From assembly GCA_022827055.1 (NCBI GenBank), contig JAJDTR010000131.1:1-32752 (forward strand): a DNA stretch of 32,752 nt, written 5' to 3'. The notes under the pieces were generated by a model. The model saw only the letters and a list, made by a program, of their open reading frames with translations, made no database searches and was not told where the DNA came from. The DNA comes from Candidatus Poribacteria bacterium (GTDB lineage Bacteria > Poribacteria > WGA-4E > JAJDTR01). The translations under genes were made by a program, and so were the position numbers. The number at the start of each line of letters is the position of its first letter. Position 1 is the stretch's first letter. Positions 1-7,976 of the stretch are shown piece after piece.

Positions 1-23
1 GGGTTCAAATCCTGCCGGGCGTA
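1..23 (+). tRNA. 3' end of a tRNA cut by the window edge
   Basis: Only the T arm and the 3' acceptor strand are present: GGTTCAAATCC T-loop, then acceptor strand CGGGCGT and discriminator A at 23. The anticodon lies outside the window, so the isotype cannot be read. It is followed after 14 bases by tRNA-His, so it is the upstream member of the same array. Confidence 0.75.
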
Positions 24-37
24 TATCCTTCCCCCAT

Positions 38-114
38 GGTGGGTGTAGCTCAGGCGGTAGAGCGCTTGACTGTGGATCAAGTGGTCGTGGGTTCAAATCC
101 CATCACCCACCCCA
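38..114 (+). tRNA. tRNA-His (GTG)
   Basis: Full cloverleaf. Acceptor GTGGGTG (39-45) pairs with CACCCAC (104-110). The D arm is GCTC/GAGC and the anticodon loop CTGTGGA has GTG at 72-74. The T arm carries GTTCAAATC. The His hallmark is visible: G at -1 (38) opposite discriminator C (111). CCA is encoded at 112-114, unlike in the next three tRNAs of the array. Confidence 0.95.
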
Positions 115-118
115 TCTC

Positions 119-228
119 CTAAAGAGAATATCGAAAATGGCGCAAAGGAACCGGACGGCCAGTGTTATCGGGGCGCGCACCTGATGTGACAGCACTGAGA
201 TGCATCCGGGCTTTTCGATACTCTTTCG
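119..228. other. Nested inverted-repeat structure in the tRNA spacer
   Basis: The 133-base gap between tRNA-His and tRNA-Arg can fold on itself. Bases 121-137 (AAAGAGAATATCGAAAA) are complementary, with small bulges, to 212-226. CCGGA (151-155) pairs with TCCGG (205-209). CAGTG (160-164) pairs with CACTG (193-197). The pairs are properly nested. It could be a processing structure of the tRNA precursor, a small RNA, or a short inserted element. No open reading frame of note lies in it. Confidence 0.45.
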
Positions 229-247
229 TGAACAGTTTTCGTCTTAT

Positions 248-321
248 GCGTCCGTAGTTCAATTGGATAGAGCAATAGACTTCGGATCTATAAGTTGGGG
301 GTTCGAGTCCCTCCGGACGCA
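248..321 (+). tRNA. tRNA-Arg (TCG)
   Basis: Acceptor GCGTCCG (248-254) pairs with CGGACGC (314-320), discriminator A at 321. The anticodon stem ATAGA/TCTAT frames loop CTTCGGA with TCG at 282-284, reading CGA. The T loop is TTCGAGT. CCA is not encoded. Confidence 0.94.
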
Positions 322-331
322 TGTTTCCTAT

Positions 332-404
332 GCGCCGTTAGCTCAATTGGCAGAGCATCTGACTCTTAATCAGGCGGTTGAAGGTTCGATTCCTTCACGG
401 CGCA
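332..404 (+). tRNA. tRNA-Lys (CTT)
   Basis: Acceptor GCGCCGT (332-338) pairs with ACGGCGC (397-403), discriminator A at 404. The anticodon loop CTCTTAA (363-369) carries CTT at 365-367, reading AAG. The T arm is GAAGG-TTCGATT-CCTTC. CCA is not encoded. Confidence 0.95.
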
Positions 405-418
405 CTAAAATCCTTTAT

Positions 419-503
419 GGGCGGGTGTTGGAATTGGTAGACAAGATAGATTTAGGATCTATTGGGGTTATTCCTCGTGAGGGTTCGAGTCCCTTCTCGC
501 CCA
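419..503 (+). tRNA. tRNA-Leu (TAG)
   Basis: A class II tRNA with a long variable arm. Acceptor GGGCGGG (419-425) pairs with CTCGCCC (496-502) with one G-T pair; discriminator A at 503. Anticodon loop TTTAGGA has TAG at 453-455, reading CUA. The T arm GAGGG-TTCGAGT-CCCTT is intact. It ends 34 bases before tig. Confidence 0.93.
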
Positions 504-537
504 TCATCCCCGATACGCACGTAAACAGGAGGCCTTC

Positions 538-1842
538 TTGAACGTTGAACTTGAACGCCTAGAAAACGGTCGCGTTCGCTTAAAGATTGAAATCCCTGTT
601 GAGGCTGTCAACGAAGAACTTGAACGAAACTATCGCGCATTAAGAACGCAGGTTTCCGTGCCCGGTTTTCGAAGGGGCAAAGTTCCACTCGGAATGATCC
701 GAGCACGATTTGGCGATCATATCAACTCGGAAGCCATTCATAATCTTGTGTTGCCCGCCTACGAGGAGGCATTGACATCCGAACTACTCCTCCCACTCAG
801 TAATCCCGACTTTTCCCCTCCACTGAATCAGCTTAAGGTCAGAGCGGACAACCCTCTTGTCTTTGAAGCAACAGTCGATGTGAAGCCTAGTTTCAATCTT
901 CCGAAATACGAGGATTTAGTTGTCGACAAAACTCCCGCCAACATTCCACGCGAACAGGTTGACGAGTACGTTCGAGTGTTGCAAGATCAACACGCTATTT
1001 ATCATCCGATCGAAGAGGAACGACCTGTTCAAGAAGGAGATTGCGTGAGAGTTGACATTGAATGCTTCGTAGATAACCAACTTATAGAGGATGTGTCAAA
1101 ACAGGATGCTGACCTAGAGCTAGGTAAAGGCAACCTAAATGAAAAGGTCGAATCTGAAATCGTGGGGATGCACCCCGGTGATACAAAAGAGATTGAAACA
1201 GAATTTGATGGTCACGCTTCATCTTCGACTCTCGCGAGTAAACATGCACTTTACAACGTAACGTTACATGCGATTACCGAGAAGGAAGTGCCGACGCTTG
1301 ACGATGAATTCTCGAAGGATTTGGGATATGAAAACTATGGACAACTCTTCGGTGTGATCTGGAACAACTTAGTCGAAGAGGAAAAGGCGCTCAGCTACAT
1401 TCGTCAGAGAGAGGAAGTCGCAGAACAGTTGATTGAAAAAACTGAAATCAAGCTGTCGGAATCGCTAGTCGATCAGTATGTAGAACAGAATATCCAAAAT
1501 TTTCAACAGAAACTGAAACAAGACAATCAAACACCGGAAGAAGCAGGAGTTGACATGGAAACGTTGCCATCGCAACTTCGCGAAAATGTGATAAAGCAAA
1601 CAAAACTGTCGTGGATATTCGACGAAGTCGCCAAGAACGAGAATATTCGGGTCACGGATGATGAGTTGGATTTGGAAATCCGCCGGGTTGCCGAGCAACA
1701 GAACAGGGACGTACAGAAGTACACAAGTGCGCTGAAAGCAAGCGACCGGTTGGAAGAATTTAGAGGACAGATGCGATCCGAGAAGATTTATAGATTTTTG
1801 ATTGATAAATCATCTGAAAAGGAATCTTTGATTATAACTTAG
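538..1842 (+). CDS. tig: Trigger factor, ribosome-bound chaperone / peptidyl-prolyl isomerase
   Basis: This 434-residue protein has the normal length and layout of trigger factor. It binds the ribosome exit tunnel and holds nascent chains. The ribosome-docking loop with the signature GFRRGK is at residues 43-48. The FKBP-like isomerase domain lies at about 155-240. The C-terminal helical chaperone arms are rich in E, K and Q. The start is TTG at 538, chosen because AGGAGG at 527-532 lies five bases upstream and the protein then begins like known family members. It follows the tRNA array by 34 bases and precedes clpP by nine, so it probably heads a tig-clpP transcript. Nothing is missing. The identification is firm; the isomerase activity itself was not examined residue by residue. 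Confidence 0.96.
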   Translation: MNVELERLENGRVRLKIEIPVEAVNEELERNYRALRTQVSVPGFRRGKVPLGMIRARFGDHINSEAIHNLVLPAYEEALTSELLLPLSNPDFSPPLNQLKVRADNPLVFEATVDVKPSFNLPKYEDLVVDKTPANIPREQVDEYVRVLQDQHAIYHPIEEERPVQEGDCVRVDIECFVDNQLIEDVSKQDADLELGKGNLNEKVESEIVGMHPGDTKEIETEFDGHASSSTLASKHALYNVTLHAITEKEVPTLDDEFSKDLGYENYGQLFGVIWNNLVEEEKALSYIRQREEVAEQLIEKTEIKLSESLVDQYVEQNIQNFQQKLKQDNQTPEEAGVDMETLPSQLRENVIKQTKLSWIFDEVAKNENIRVTDDELDLEIRRVAEQQNRDVQKYTSALKASDRLEEFRGQMRSEKIYRFLIDKSSEKESLIIT

Positions 1843-1851
1843 ACTGCTGTC

Positions 1852-2469
1852 ATGAATCTAGTTCCTATTGTTGTTGAACAGACCAGCCGCGGCGAGCGAT
1901 CTTACGATATCTACTCACGATTACTTGAAGATCGCATTGTAATGATAGGTTCCGCAATCGATGATGCTGTTGCCAATAATGTAATGGCTCAAATCTTGTT
2001 TTTGGAGGGTAAAGACCCTGACGCGGATATCGTAATCTACATTAACACGTTGGGCGGGTCGGTTCCGGCTGGACTAGCGATTTATGACACGATGCAATAT
2101 ATCAAATCGGATGTGCAAACGTGGTGTCTGGGGCAGGCGTACAGCATGGGGGCAATCTTGCTTGCAGGAGGCACGGCAGGAAAACGATACGCGTTACCTC
2201 ATTCAACAACGCTAATTCACCAGCCGATTACCACAGGGATTAGTGGTCAGGCTTCCGATATTAGTATCCACGCTACGGAAATTCTGCGGATACGGGAGGA
2301 GTTGTATTCAATTCTAGCGGCTCATACCGGTCAGCCGATGGAAAAGATTCAAGCTGACGCCGACCGTGATTACTACATGACCTCTCAGGAAGCACTTAAG
2401 TACGGCATCGTTGATCATGTTGTATCGGAGCGCGGTGCGGTCACAGAGGAAAAAAACAAGATTAGTTAG
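1852..2469 (+). CDS. clpP: ATP-dependent Clp protease proteolytic subunit
   Basis: This is the serine peptidase subunit that forms the double-heptamer chamber loaded by ClpX. At 205 residues it has the standard length. The catalytic triad is visible: Ser98 in QAYSMGA, His123 in TLIHQP and Asp173 in DRDYYM. The N-terminus [23 protein letters not shown] is the classic processed start, with only two residues before it and so almost no propeptide. One oddity is the oxyanion strand, which reads YINTLGGSV where most ClpPs have INSPGGS; the two glycines are kept. It sits nine bases after tig and 243 bases before clpX, the usual order. Confidence 0.97.
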   Translation: MNLVPIVVEQTSRGERSYDIYSRLLEDRIVMIGSAIDDAVANNVMAQILFLEGKDPDADIVIYINTLGGSVPAGLAIYDTMQYIKSDVQTWCLGQAYSMGAILLAGGTAGKRYALPHSTTLIHQPITTGISGQASDISIHATEILRIREELYSILAAHTGQPMEKIQADADRDYYMTSQEALKYGIVDHVVSERGAVTEEKNKIS

Positions 2470-2550
2470 TGGTTTATTTTCTAAAGATATCTGGTTAAGT
2501 GTCGGGCGTCGGTAGTTAACGCTGTCTGAACTGTGATTTATGGGACTTCC
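2465..2550. repeat. Copy 1 of a dispersed intergenic repeat
   Basis: Just after the clpP stop, the stretch GTGGTTTATTTTCTA, AAGATAT, TCTGAAC and ATTTATGGGA recurs in the same order downstream of the genes ending at 24838 and 31519. The alignment was made by eye and has gaps. The remaining 160 bases before clpX hold no recognised signal. Confidence 0.4.
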
Positions 2551-2712
2551 GTTATTGCTTGCGGGTAGTTGCCAGTGAAGTTAACCAAAAGTTTTGCCTT
2601 GAAGCCCACTAGGACTTAGGAAGAAATCAAGTTTTGAAGAAAATACTTGGTTTCGACGTGCGTTACATACATAACGAAAAGATCGCATAGCAGCTATTGA
2701 GAGATTGTTAAT

Positions 2713-3993
2713 ATGTCGAATGACATTAATGATAAAATTCGGTGTTCCTTCTGCAATACGAGCAAGGAAGAGGTGCGAAGAAAACTGTTCTCGGCGCCCG
2801 GATCCTCCGGGATTAGCATCTGCGATGAATGCGTAGATGTTTGCAATGAGATCCTTGCGGAGGAATATGAAGAGTACCATCGGGAGAAGAGGGAATCCTT
2901 TTCCAATTTCTCGGATCAACTACCGTTGGCTAGTCCCGTCGAAATCAATGCCAAACTTGACGAGTACGTAATTGGACAGGAGCAGGCAAAGAAGAATCTC
3001 TCAGTCGCAGTCTATAATCATTACAAGCGGTTAAAACACCAAAAGAACTCCGATATTGAACTAGACAAGAGCAACATTCTGCTGATTGGTCCAACAGGTA
3101 CAGGGAAAACACTCCTCGCACAGACACTGGCAAAAATCCTCAATGTTCCTTTTGCAATTACTGATGCGACGACGTTAACTGAAGCCGGTTACGTTGGGGA
3201 AGATGTCGAGAACATCATTCTAAAATTGGTTCAAGCGGCGGACGGCGATGTCAAGCGTGCCGAAACCGGTATAATTTATATTGATGAAATTGACAAAGTC
3301 AGCCGCAAATCCGAGAACCCATCCATCACTCGGGATGTCTCGGGCGAAGGGGTACAGCAAGCACTTCTGAAAATTCTTGAAGGCAAGATGGCAAGCGTCC
3401 CGCCACAAGGCGGCCGCAAACATCCCCATCAGGAATTCATCGAGGTCGATACTACCAAGGTATTATTTATTTGCGGCGGAACGTTTATTGGACTGGAAAA
3501 AATCATACAGGAGCGGCTTGGTAAGCAGACCGTTGGATTTGGATCTCCGATCCAAGGCAAGCACGAAAAGAAACTGCACGAGATTCTTGAGCAAGTCATT
3601 TCAAAGGATTTGATTAGATACGGATTTATTCCTGAGTTTGTCGGTCGATTGCCGGTCGTTGCCACGTTGCACGAGCTTGACGAAGACGCACTGATTCGTA
3701 TTTTAACCGAACCCAAGAACGCTCTTGTCAAGCAGTACACTCAGCTATTGGCGTATGAAGATGTTAAATTCCACGCGACGGATGAGGCGTTGAGCGCAAT
3801 TGCCGAAAAGGTAATTGAACGAGAGGCTGGAGCACGAGGATTAAGGGCAATCCTGGAGAAAATCATGTTGGATTCGATGTATGAGATTCCATCGTTAGAA
3901 GGTGTGCGAGAGTGCATAATTACCGCGGATTGCGTGTTGAATAGTACACCGCCTGATTTGGTTCATGAAGATCAAGAAGCAATTAGCGCCTAA
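2713..3993 (+). CDS. clpX: ClpX, AAA+ unfoldase of the ClpXP protease
   Basis: ClpX unfolds tagged proteins and feeds them to ClpP. The N-terminal zinc-binding domain has Cys11, Cys14, Cys37 and Cys40. The AAA+ module shows Walker A GPTGTGKT (126-133), pore loop GYVG (159-162), Walker B IIYIDE (187-192), the RKH loop (235-237) and sensor-2 GARGLR. The ClpP-docking tripeptide, usually IGF, is VGF here (about 274-276). At 426 residues the length is normal. ATG at 2713 puts the zinc finger at the usual distance; the ribosome-binding site is weak (GAGAG). It is separated from clpP by 243 bases and is followed by lon after 27 bases, so clpX and lon probably share a transcript. Confidence 0.97.
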   Translation: MSNDINDKIRCSFCNTSKEEVRRKLFSAPGSSGISICDECVDVCNEILAEEYEEYHREKRESFSNFSDQLPLASPVEINAKLDEYVIGQEQAKKNLSVAVYNHYKRLKHQKNSDIELDKSNILLIGPTGTGKTLLAQTLAKILNVPFAITDATTLTEAGYVGEDVENIILKLVQAADGDVKRAETGIIYIDEIDKVSRKSENPSITRDVSGEGVQQALLKILEGKMASVPPQGGRKHPHQEFIEVDTTKVLFICGGTFIGLEKIIQERLGKQTVGFGSPIQGKHEKKLHEILEQVISKDLIRYGFIPEFVGRLPVVATLHELDEDALIRILTEPKNALVKQYTQLLAYEDVKFHATDEALSAIAEKVIEREAGARGLRAILEKIMLDSMYEIPSLEGVRECIITADCVLNSTPPDLVHEDQEAISA

Positions 3994-4020
3994 TTCTAAA
4001 TAGTCCAAAAGGAGACTACC

Positions 4021-6501
4021 ATGGATCCTGATTCAGTTACCACTCGTCAGGACGATCACAACACCACATTACCCGCAATAGCGTTGCCTGGTAAAGTCAT
4101 TTTCCCTCGAGTACGGCAGCCATTGATTGCGGCTCGAACTATGGGAGTATTGGCGACGAAACATGCCATAGACACAAATCAAATCGTACTGTTGGTGAAT
4201 CAGAAGGATAAAGAGGTAGAAAACGCCGGGCCAGACGACCTACATCGCGTTGGGACTGTAGCGAATATCATTGAATCGTACGATCCAAACGACGGTACCA
4301 TTCGTATAGCCATTGAAGCAAAGACTCGGGCGATAGTTCTGCGTTGCTTTGAAAAAAACGGCTTTCTGCAAGCGGAGGTCAAGACAATCGACGAGGAGTC
4401 GGATCAATCAAAGCAAGCATCGTCGCTCATGAAAAAGGCGCTCGCGACTTTTGAAAAGTACATGAAAGCCAATAAACAGATGTCTCCCGATGCAGCAATC
4501 GTTGCGCAGAAGGAGAAGGAACCCGGGCTGCTTGCAGACACGATGATAGATTTCACCAGTGTCGACTCTGAAAAGAGGCAGGCCGTTTTGGACGAGATAA
4601 ATCCAATCAAACGTCTTCAATTGGTGATTGACTATCTGTCTCAAGAGTTGGATCTTGTAGCCATAAAGGACAAAATCAATACGCAAGTCCGCGAATCTGT
4701 TCAGAAAACGCATCGTGAGTTTTATCTCCAGGAGCAGATGAAGGTCATCCAAAACGAGTTGGGGAGGGGCGATGATGTTGCCGAGATTGATGAACTCCGT
4801 GAACAGATTAAGGGCGCAGGAATGACGGAGGAAGCCGAGGAAAAGGCACTAAAGGAAGTCGACCGCCTACAACAGATGCCGCCGATGTCCGCCGAGTCGG
4901 GTGTTATCCGCACCTATATTGATTGGCTGCTCGCCGTGCCGTGGCAAGATCGAACCGAGAATAAGATCGACATTGAAGAGGCGGAGAAAATCCTTGACGA
5001 CGATCACTATGGACTGGAAAAACCGAAGGAGCGAATTCTCGAGTATTTGGCGGTATTGAAATTGGTCGAAAAGTTGAAGGGGCCAATTCTTTGCCTAGTC
5101 GGTCCGCCGGGTGTCGGAAAAACTTCGTTGGGCAAATCTGTCGCGAGGGCTACAGGGCGAAATTTTGTAAGAATGTCACTTGGCGGCGTCCGGGACGAGG
5201 CTGAGATCCGCGGACATCGACGCACGTACATAGGAGCATTGCCGGGGCGGATTATTCAGGGGCTCCGAGACGCTAAATCGAAAAATCCACTTTTTCTCTT
5301 GGATGAAATTGATAAGATGAGCTCCGATTTTCGGGGTGACCCCGCCTCCGCTTTACTTGAAGTTCTTGATCCCGAACAGAATGATACATTTCGAGATCAT
5401 TATTTGGACGTGCAATACGATTTGTCCGAGGTAATGTTTATTACAACTGCAAATACGCGCGTTACAATCCCACCCGCGTTGCAGGACCGAATGGAAATTA
5501 TTGAGTTGCCCGGATACACGGAATTTGAGAAACACAAGATTGCCAATCTGTTCCTAATTTCCAAACAACTCAAGGAGCATGGACTTGCAGATCGATCGAT
5601 AGATATTTCGGATGAGGCAATTTCCGAAATTATCCAGCGATATACCCGCGAAGCCGGCGTCCGAAATCTCGAACGCGAAATTACGAGTATCTGCCGAAAA
5701 GTTGCCAAGCAGATTGTAAAGGATGAGGCGGCGGATGATGAAGGAGATGGCGAGGACAGGCTGATCCACGTTAATACCGAGAACATTACGGAGTACCTTG
5801 GTCCCCCCAAGTTTACCCGGTCCAAAGCCGAGGAACAGGATGAAGTCGGTGTTGCCACCGGCATGGTCTGGACGCAAGTGGGCGGAGACATTGTGCCAGT
5901 TGAAGCCACGACCATGGCGGGAGAGGGCAAGTTGTCGATGACTGGTCAACTGCAAGAGGTAATGCGCGAGTCCGTACAGACGGCTGTCGCTTATATCCGC
6001 TCCCGTGCGGAGTTGTTCAGAATACCGTCAGATTTCTTCGAGAAACATGACGTACACATACACGTCCCAGAAGGGGCTGTACCGAAAGATGGTCCCTCCG
6101 CGGGCGTCACTCTCGCCACTGCCATCGTGTCGGTGCTGACAGGTCAGAAGGTCCGCAAGGACGTCGCCATGACGGGCGAAATTACGCTGCGCGGTCATGT
6201 GCTCCCCATCGGCGGCTTAAAGGAGAAGGTCTTGGCGGCGTACCGAAACGGCATAAAGACCATCATCATTCCCGGGGACAATGACAAAGATATTCCCGAG
6301 ATTCCTGATGAAATTCGCGACAATATCTGTTTTCATAAGGTCGATGACATTACTGAAGTTTTGGCATTGGCTTTGAAGGATTCTCAGACGCTTGAAGGAG
6401 ATTTGACCGACGATGACGAGGTCGCCGAAGCCCTTGAAGATCTCGCTTTGAGGACACCAGATGCGATTGGACAAGTTCCTACAGGTGAGCCGAATCGTTA
6501 A
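4021..6501 (+). CDS. lon: Lon ATP-dependent serine protease
   Basis: Lon is a hexameric AAA+ protease for damaged and regulatory proteins in the cytoplasm. The 826-residue chain holds the N-terminal substrate-binding domain (about 15-215), a coiled-coil linker, the AAA+ module with Walker A GPPGVGKT (361-368) and Walker B LFLLDE (424-429), and the peptidase domain with the Ser693 (GPSAG) / Lys736 (GGLKEK) dyad, 43 residues apart as in E. coli Lon. The acidic C-terminal tail after about 785 is somewhat extended. AAAAGGAG six bases before the ATG supports the start. Its last 41 bases overlap the next gene. Order tig-clpP-clpX-lon matches the widely conserved proteostasis cluster. Confidence 0.97.
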   Translation: MDPDSVTTRQDDHNTTLPAIALPGKVIFPRVRQPLIAARTMGVLATKHAIDTNQIVLLVNQKDKEVENAGPDDLHRVGTVANIIESYDPNDGTIRIAIEAKTRAIVLRCFEKNGFLQAEVKTIDEESDQSKQASSLMKKALATFEKYMKANKQMSPDAAIVAQKEKEPGLLADTMIDFTSVDSEKRQAVLDEINPIKRLQLVIDYLSQELDLVAIKDKINTQVRESVQKTHREFYLQEQMKVIQNELGRGDDVAEIDELREQIKGAGMTEEAEEKALKEVDRLQQMPPMSAESGVIRTYIDWLLAVPWQDRTENKIDIEEAEKILDDDHYGLEKPKERILEYLAVLKLVEKLKGPILCLVGPPGVGKTSLGKSVARATGRNFVRMSLGGVRDEAEIRGHRRTYIGALPGRIIQGLRDAKSKNPLFLLDEIDKMSSDFRGDPASALLEVLDPEQNDTFRDHYLDVQYDLSEVMFITTANTRVTIPPALQDRMEIIELPGYTEFEKHKIANLFLISKQLKEHGLADRSIDISDEAISEIIQRYTREAGVRNLEREITSICRKVAKQIVKDEAADDEGDGEDRLIHVNTENITEYLGPPKFTRSKAEEQDEVGVATGMVWTQVGGDIVPVEATTMAGEGKLSMTGQLQEVMRESVQTAVAYIRSRAELFRIPSDFFEKHDVHIHVPEGAVPKDGPSAGVTLATAIVSVLTGQKVRKDVAMTGEITLRGHVLPIGGLKEKVLAAYRNGIKTIIIPGDNDKDIPEIPDEIRDNICFHKVDDITEVLALALKDSQTLEGDLTDDDEVAEALEDLALRTPDAIGQVPTGEPNR

Positions 6502-6709
6502 GCGACGAACCGTTGCCAATGCTGTCTGTAGCAGCGGGAAGATTTTGGTTAACGGGCAGAGAGCCAAGGCGGGCAAGGAGCTTGCCGTTGGAGATGTGTT
6601 GACCGTTACCTTCAGTGAAGATTCCGAGCAGGTGTTTGAAATCGTCGAACTTCCCTCCGGACATGTTTCAAGAGACAGAGCGCCCTCCCTTTACCGTGTT
6701 CTCCGATAA
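6461..6709 (+). CDS. rqcP: Small S4-domain RNA-binding protein, RqcP-like
   Basis: The 82-residue protein opens with MRLDKFLQVSRIVKRRT, the typical first helix pair of the S4 fold, and continues GKILVNGQRAKAGKELAVGDVLTV. This matches the RqcP (YabO)/Hsp15 group, which binds 50S-peptidyl-tRNA complexes. RqcP works with RqcH in Ala-tailing of stalled chains. The start lies 41 bases inside lon in another frame. Any later start would remove the first S4 helix, and TGAGG at 6448-6452 gives a suitable ribosome-binding site, so the overlap looks real and suggests translational coupling. Placement beside Lon fits a quality-control role. Hsp15 rather than RqcP cannot be excluded, although the short length favours RqcP. 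Confidence 0.8.
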   Translation: MRLDKFLQVSRIVKRRTVANAVCSSGKILVNGQRAKAGKELAVGDVLTVTFSEDSEQVFEIVELPSGHVSRDRAPSLYRVLR

Positions 6710-6886
6710 AAAATCCTACGCATCTTTACTCTACTGAACTGCGCGTCGGAATGCGCACATGTAGAGGAGTGGAATTGTCTTGGTTAGTGCATAGTTTCTG
6801 GCAAGGCCGGAAAAAATTCAACATTGCCGATATATGGTAGCGGAGAAGTTCGTATTGAACACGGGAACTCTAATGGTCATATAATC
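6710..6886. other. Intergenic, nothing recognised
   Basis: After the rqcP-like stop there is a weak five-pair hairpin (TGCGC/GCGCA, about 6739-6757) without a T run, so no convincing terminator. No gene or repeat was recognised before the orphan fragment that starts at 6887. Confidence 0.4.
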
Positions 6887-7141
6887 TTACTTTAATATCG
6901 CCATTCTCCGCGTAGCAGCGAAGTCGCCGGCCGAAATCTGATAGAAGTAGATTCCGCTTGAAATTGGATCCCCCGCGTTATTTCTACCATCCCAATACGC
7001 TGCGCTTGTATGGCCAATGTGTGTTCCCATTGAAACAACCAATGTGGCTACTGGGACGCACTCGAATTCTTTGAAAAAACTCGTCATGCTCGCCATCACA
7101 GTTCTGCGGCGGATGCCTTCCTTGCGGTTTCCGATTTCCAT
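6887..7141 (-). pseudogene. Orphan fragment of a FlgD-Ig / type IX-like C-terminal sorting domain
   Basis: The minus-strand reading ends with AAYWDGRNNAGDPISSG, then IYFYQISAGDF and MAILK, the last half of a sorting domain. It is almost the same as the end of the peptidase at 16071-19685, and the DNA is also clearly similar over about 120 bases (6890-7010 against 16075-16195). Upstream of the YWDGRN motif the reading becomes unrelated and no NPFNPETW half is found. The body of the parent gene is absent from the 440 bases further upstream. It is best seen as the remnant of a deleted or rearranged secreted-protein gene. A short expressed ORF is possible but unlikely, having no signal peptide. 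Confidence 0.7.
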
Positions 7142-7586
7142 TTGTCATCTTTATGGCACGTAGATTGCTATACACCAGTGTGCACATTTAACGTAAGCAT
7201 TGCGCCGCAAGCTATATCTACAATCGTTTCCGTTCATGCGAGACTACATAGGCAATTACATGTACTTCAAGATAATGCTATCTACAAGTAAATGAGCGAC
7301 TGACAAAAACGCAATAAAATCCTCCTTCAAAGACTCCTCGCCGCGATTCGGAGATCAATCTCGCCGACCGAATTGCATAATTCCTAAATGAAGAGTTTTT
7401 TGGTTGAAACAGCTATGGTTCCCCTCTAGAATGCAGTCGGCAGAAAGAAATTTGGAACTTCCGAGACAAAAAACACCACAATAGCGGAAAATCAGTGTAA
7501 AGATTGTCACGCCACTTACTAGAAAAAGAGGAATTCTATTTCTTGAAGAAACCTATCACTTCTTCTTTCAAGTAGAGAATTGTCCG
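7142..7586. other. Intergenic region before the WD40 genes
   Basis: No gene was recognised on either strand. Near its end CTTGAAGAA (about 7541-7549) and TTCTTTCAAG (about 7563-7572) form an imperfect inverted repeat close to the start at 7587. It may be a leader hairpin of the WD40 genes, but no promoter was identified with confidence. Confidence 0.35.
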
Positions 7587-7940
7587 ATGATATGGCGAAC
7601 GTCCTTCAAAATCAGCGCACTAATCGGTTTCGTTCTATTTGCACATTATAGCATCGCCCAACCCTTTAACGAACAGAATTTGCCTGAAGGCGCTAAAGCG
7701 CGGATTGGAAAGGGTAGAATCAACGAGATCGCATATTCGCCGGATGGGGGACAACTCGCGGTAGCAACTAGCATTGGAATTTGGATATACAGTATAGTGA
7801 CAGGTGACGAGGTTAAACGAATCACGGGAAATCTCGGCATTGTCTTCACTATTTCGTTTTCCAGAGATGGGCTGACACTTGCAAGCGGCAGTTCGGATGG
7901 CAGGATACTGTTGTGGGACGCCCAAACTTGGGAGTACTAA
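7587..7940 (+). CDS. Secreted WD40 protein, 5' piece of a gene broken by an in-frame stop
   Basis: The 117-residue piece starts with a signal peptide (KISALIGFVLFAHYSIA, cut before Q) and the entry motif LPEGAKARIGKG, then WD blades 1 and 2, ending in WDAQTWEY and TAA (7938-7940). Reading on in the same frame gives YSLEGHTNAVRSVAFSPDG, a perfect continuation of blade 3. The neighbours have EYLYT or EYLHS at this joint, so a TTA leucine codon has probably become TAA by one base. The piece alone could not form a closed propeller. Either the gene is a recent pseudogene, the stop is read through, or the base is an assembly error. It is the first of three tandem WD40 genes. Confidence 0.75.
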   Translation: MIWRTSFKISALIGFVLFAHYSIAQPFNEQNLPEGAKARIGKGRINEIAYSPDGGQLAVATSIGIWIYSIVTGDEVKRITGNLGIVFTISFSRDGLTLASGSSDGRILLWDAQTWEY

Positions 7941-7976
7941 TATTCGCTTGAAGGTCATACCAATGCAGTACGGTCA

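Noticed and set aside
6720..6770. Terminator after the rqcP-like gene
   Set aside because: The stem is only five pairs and no T run follows.
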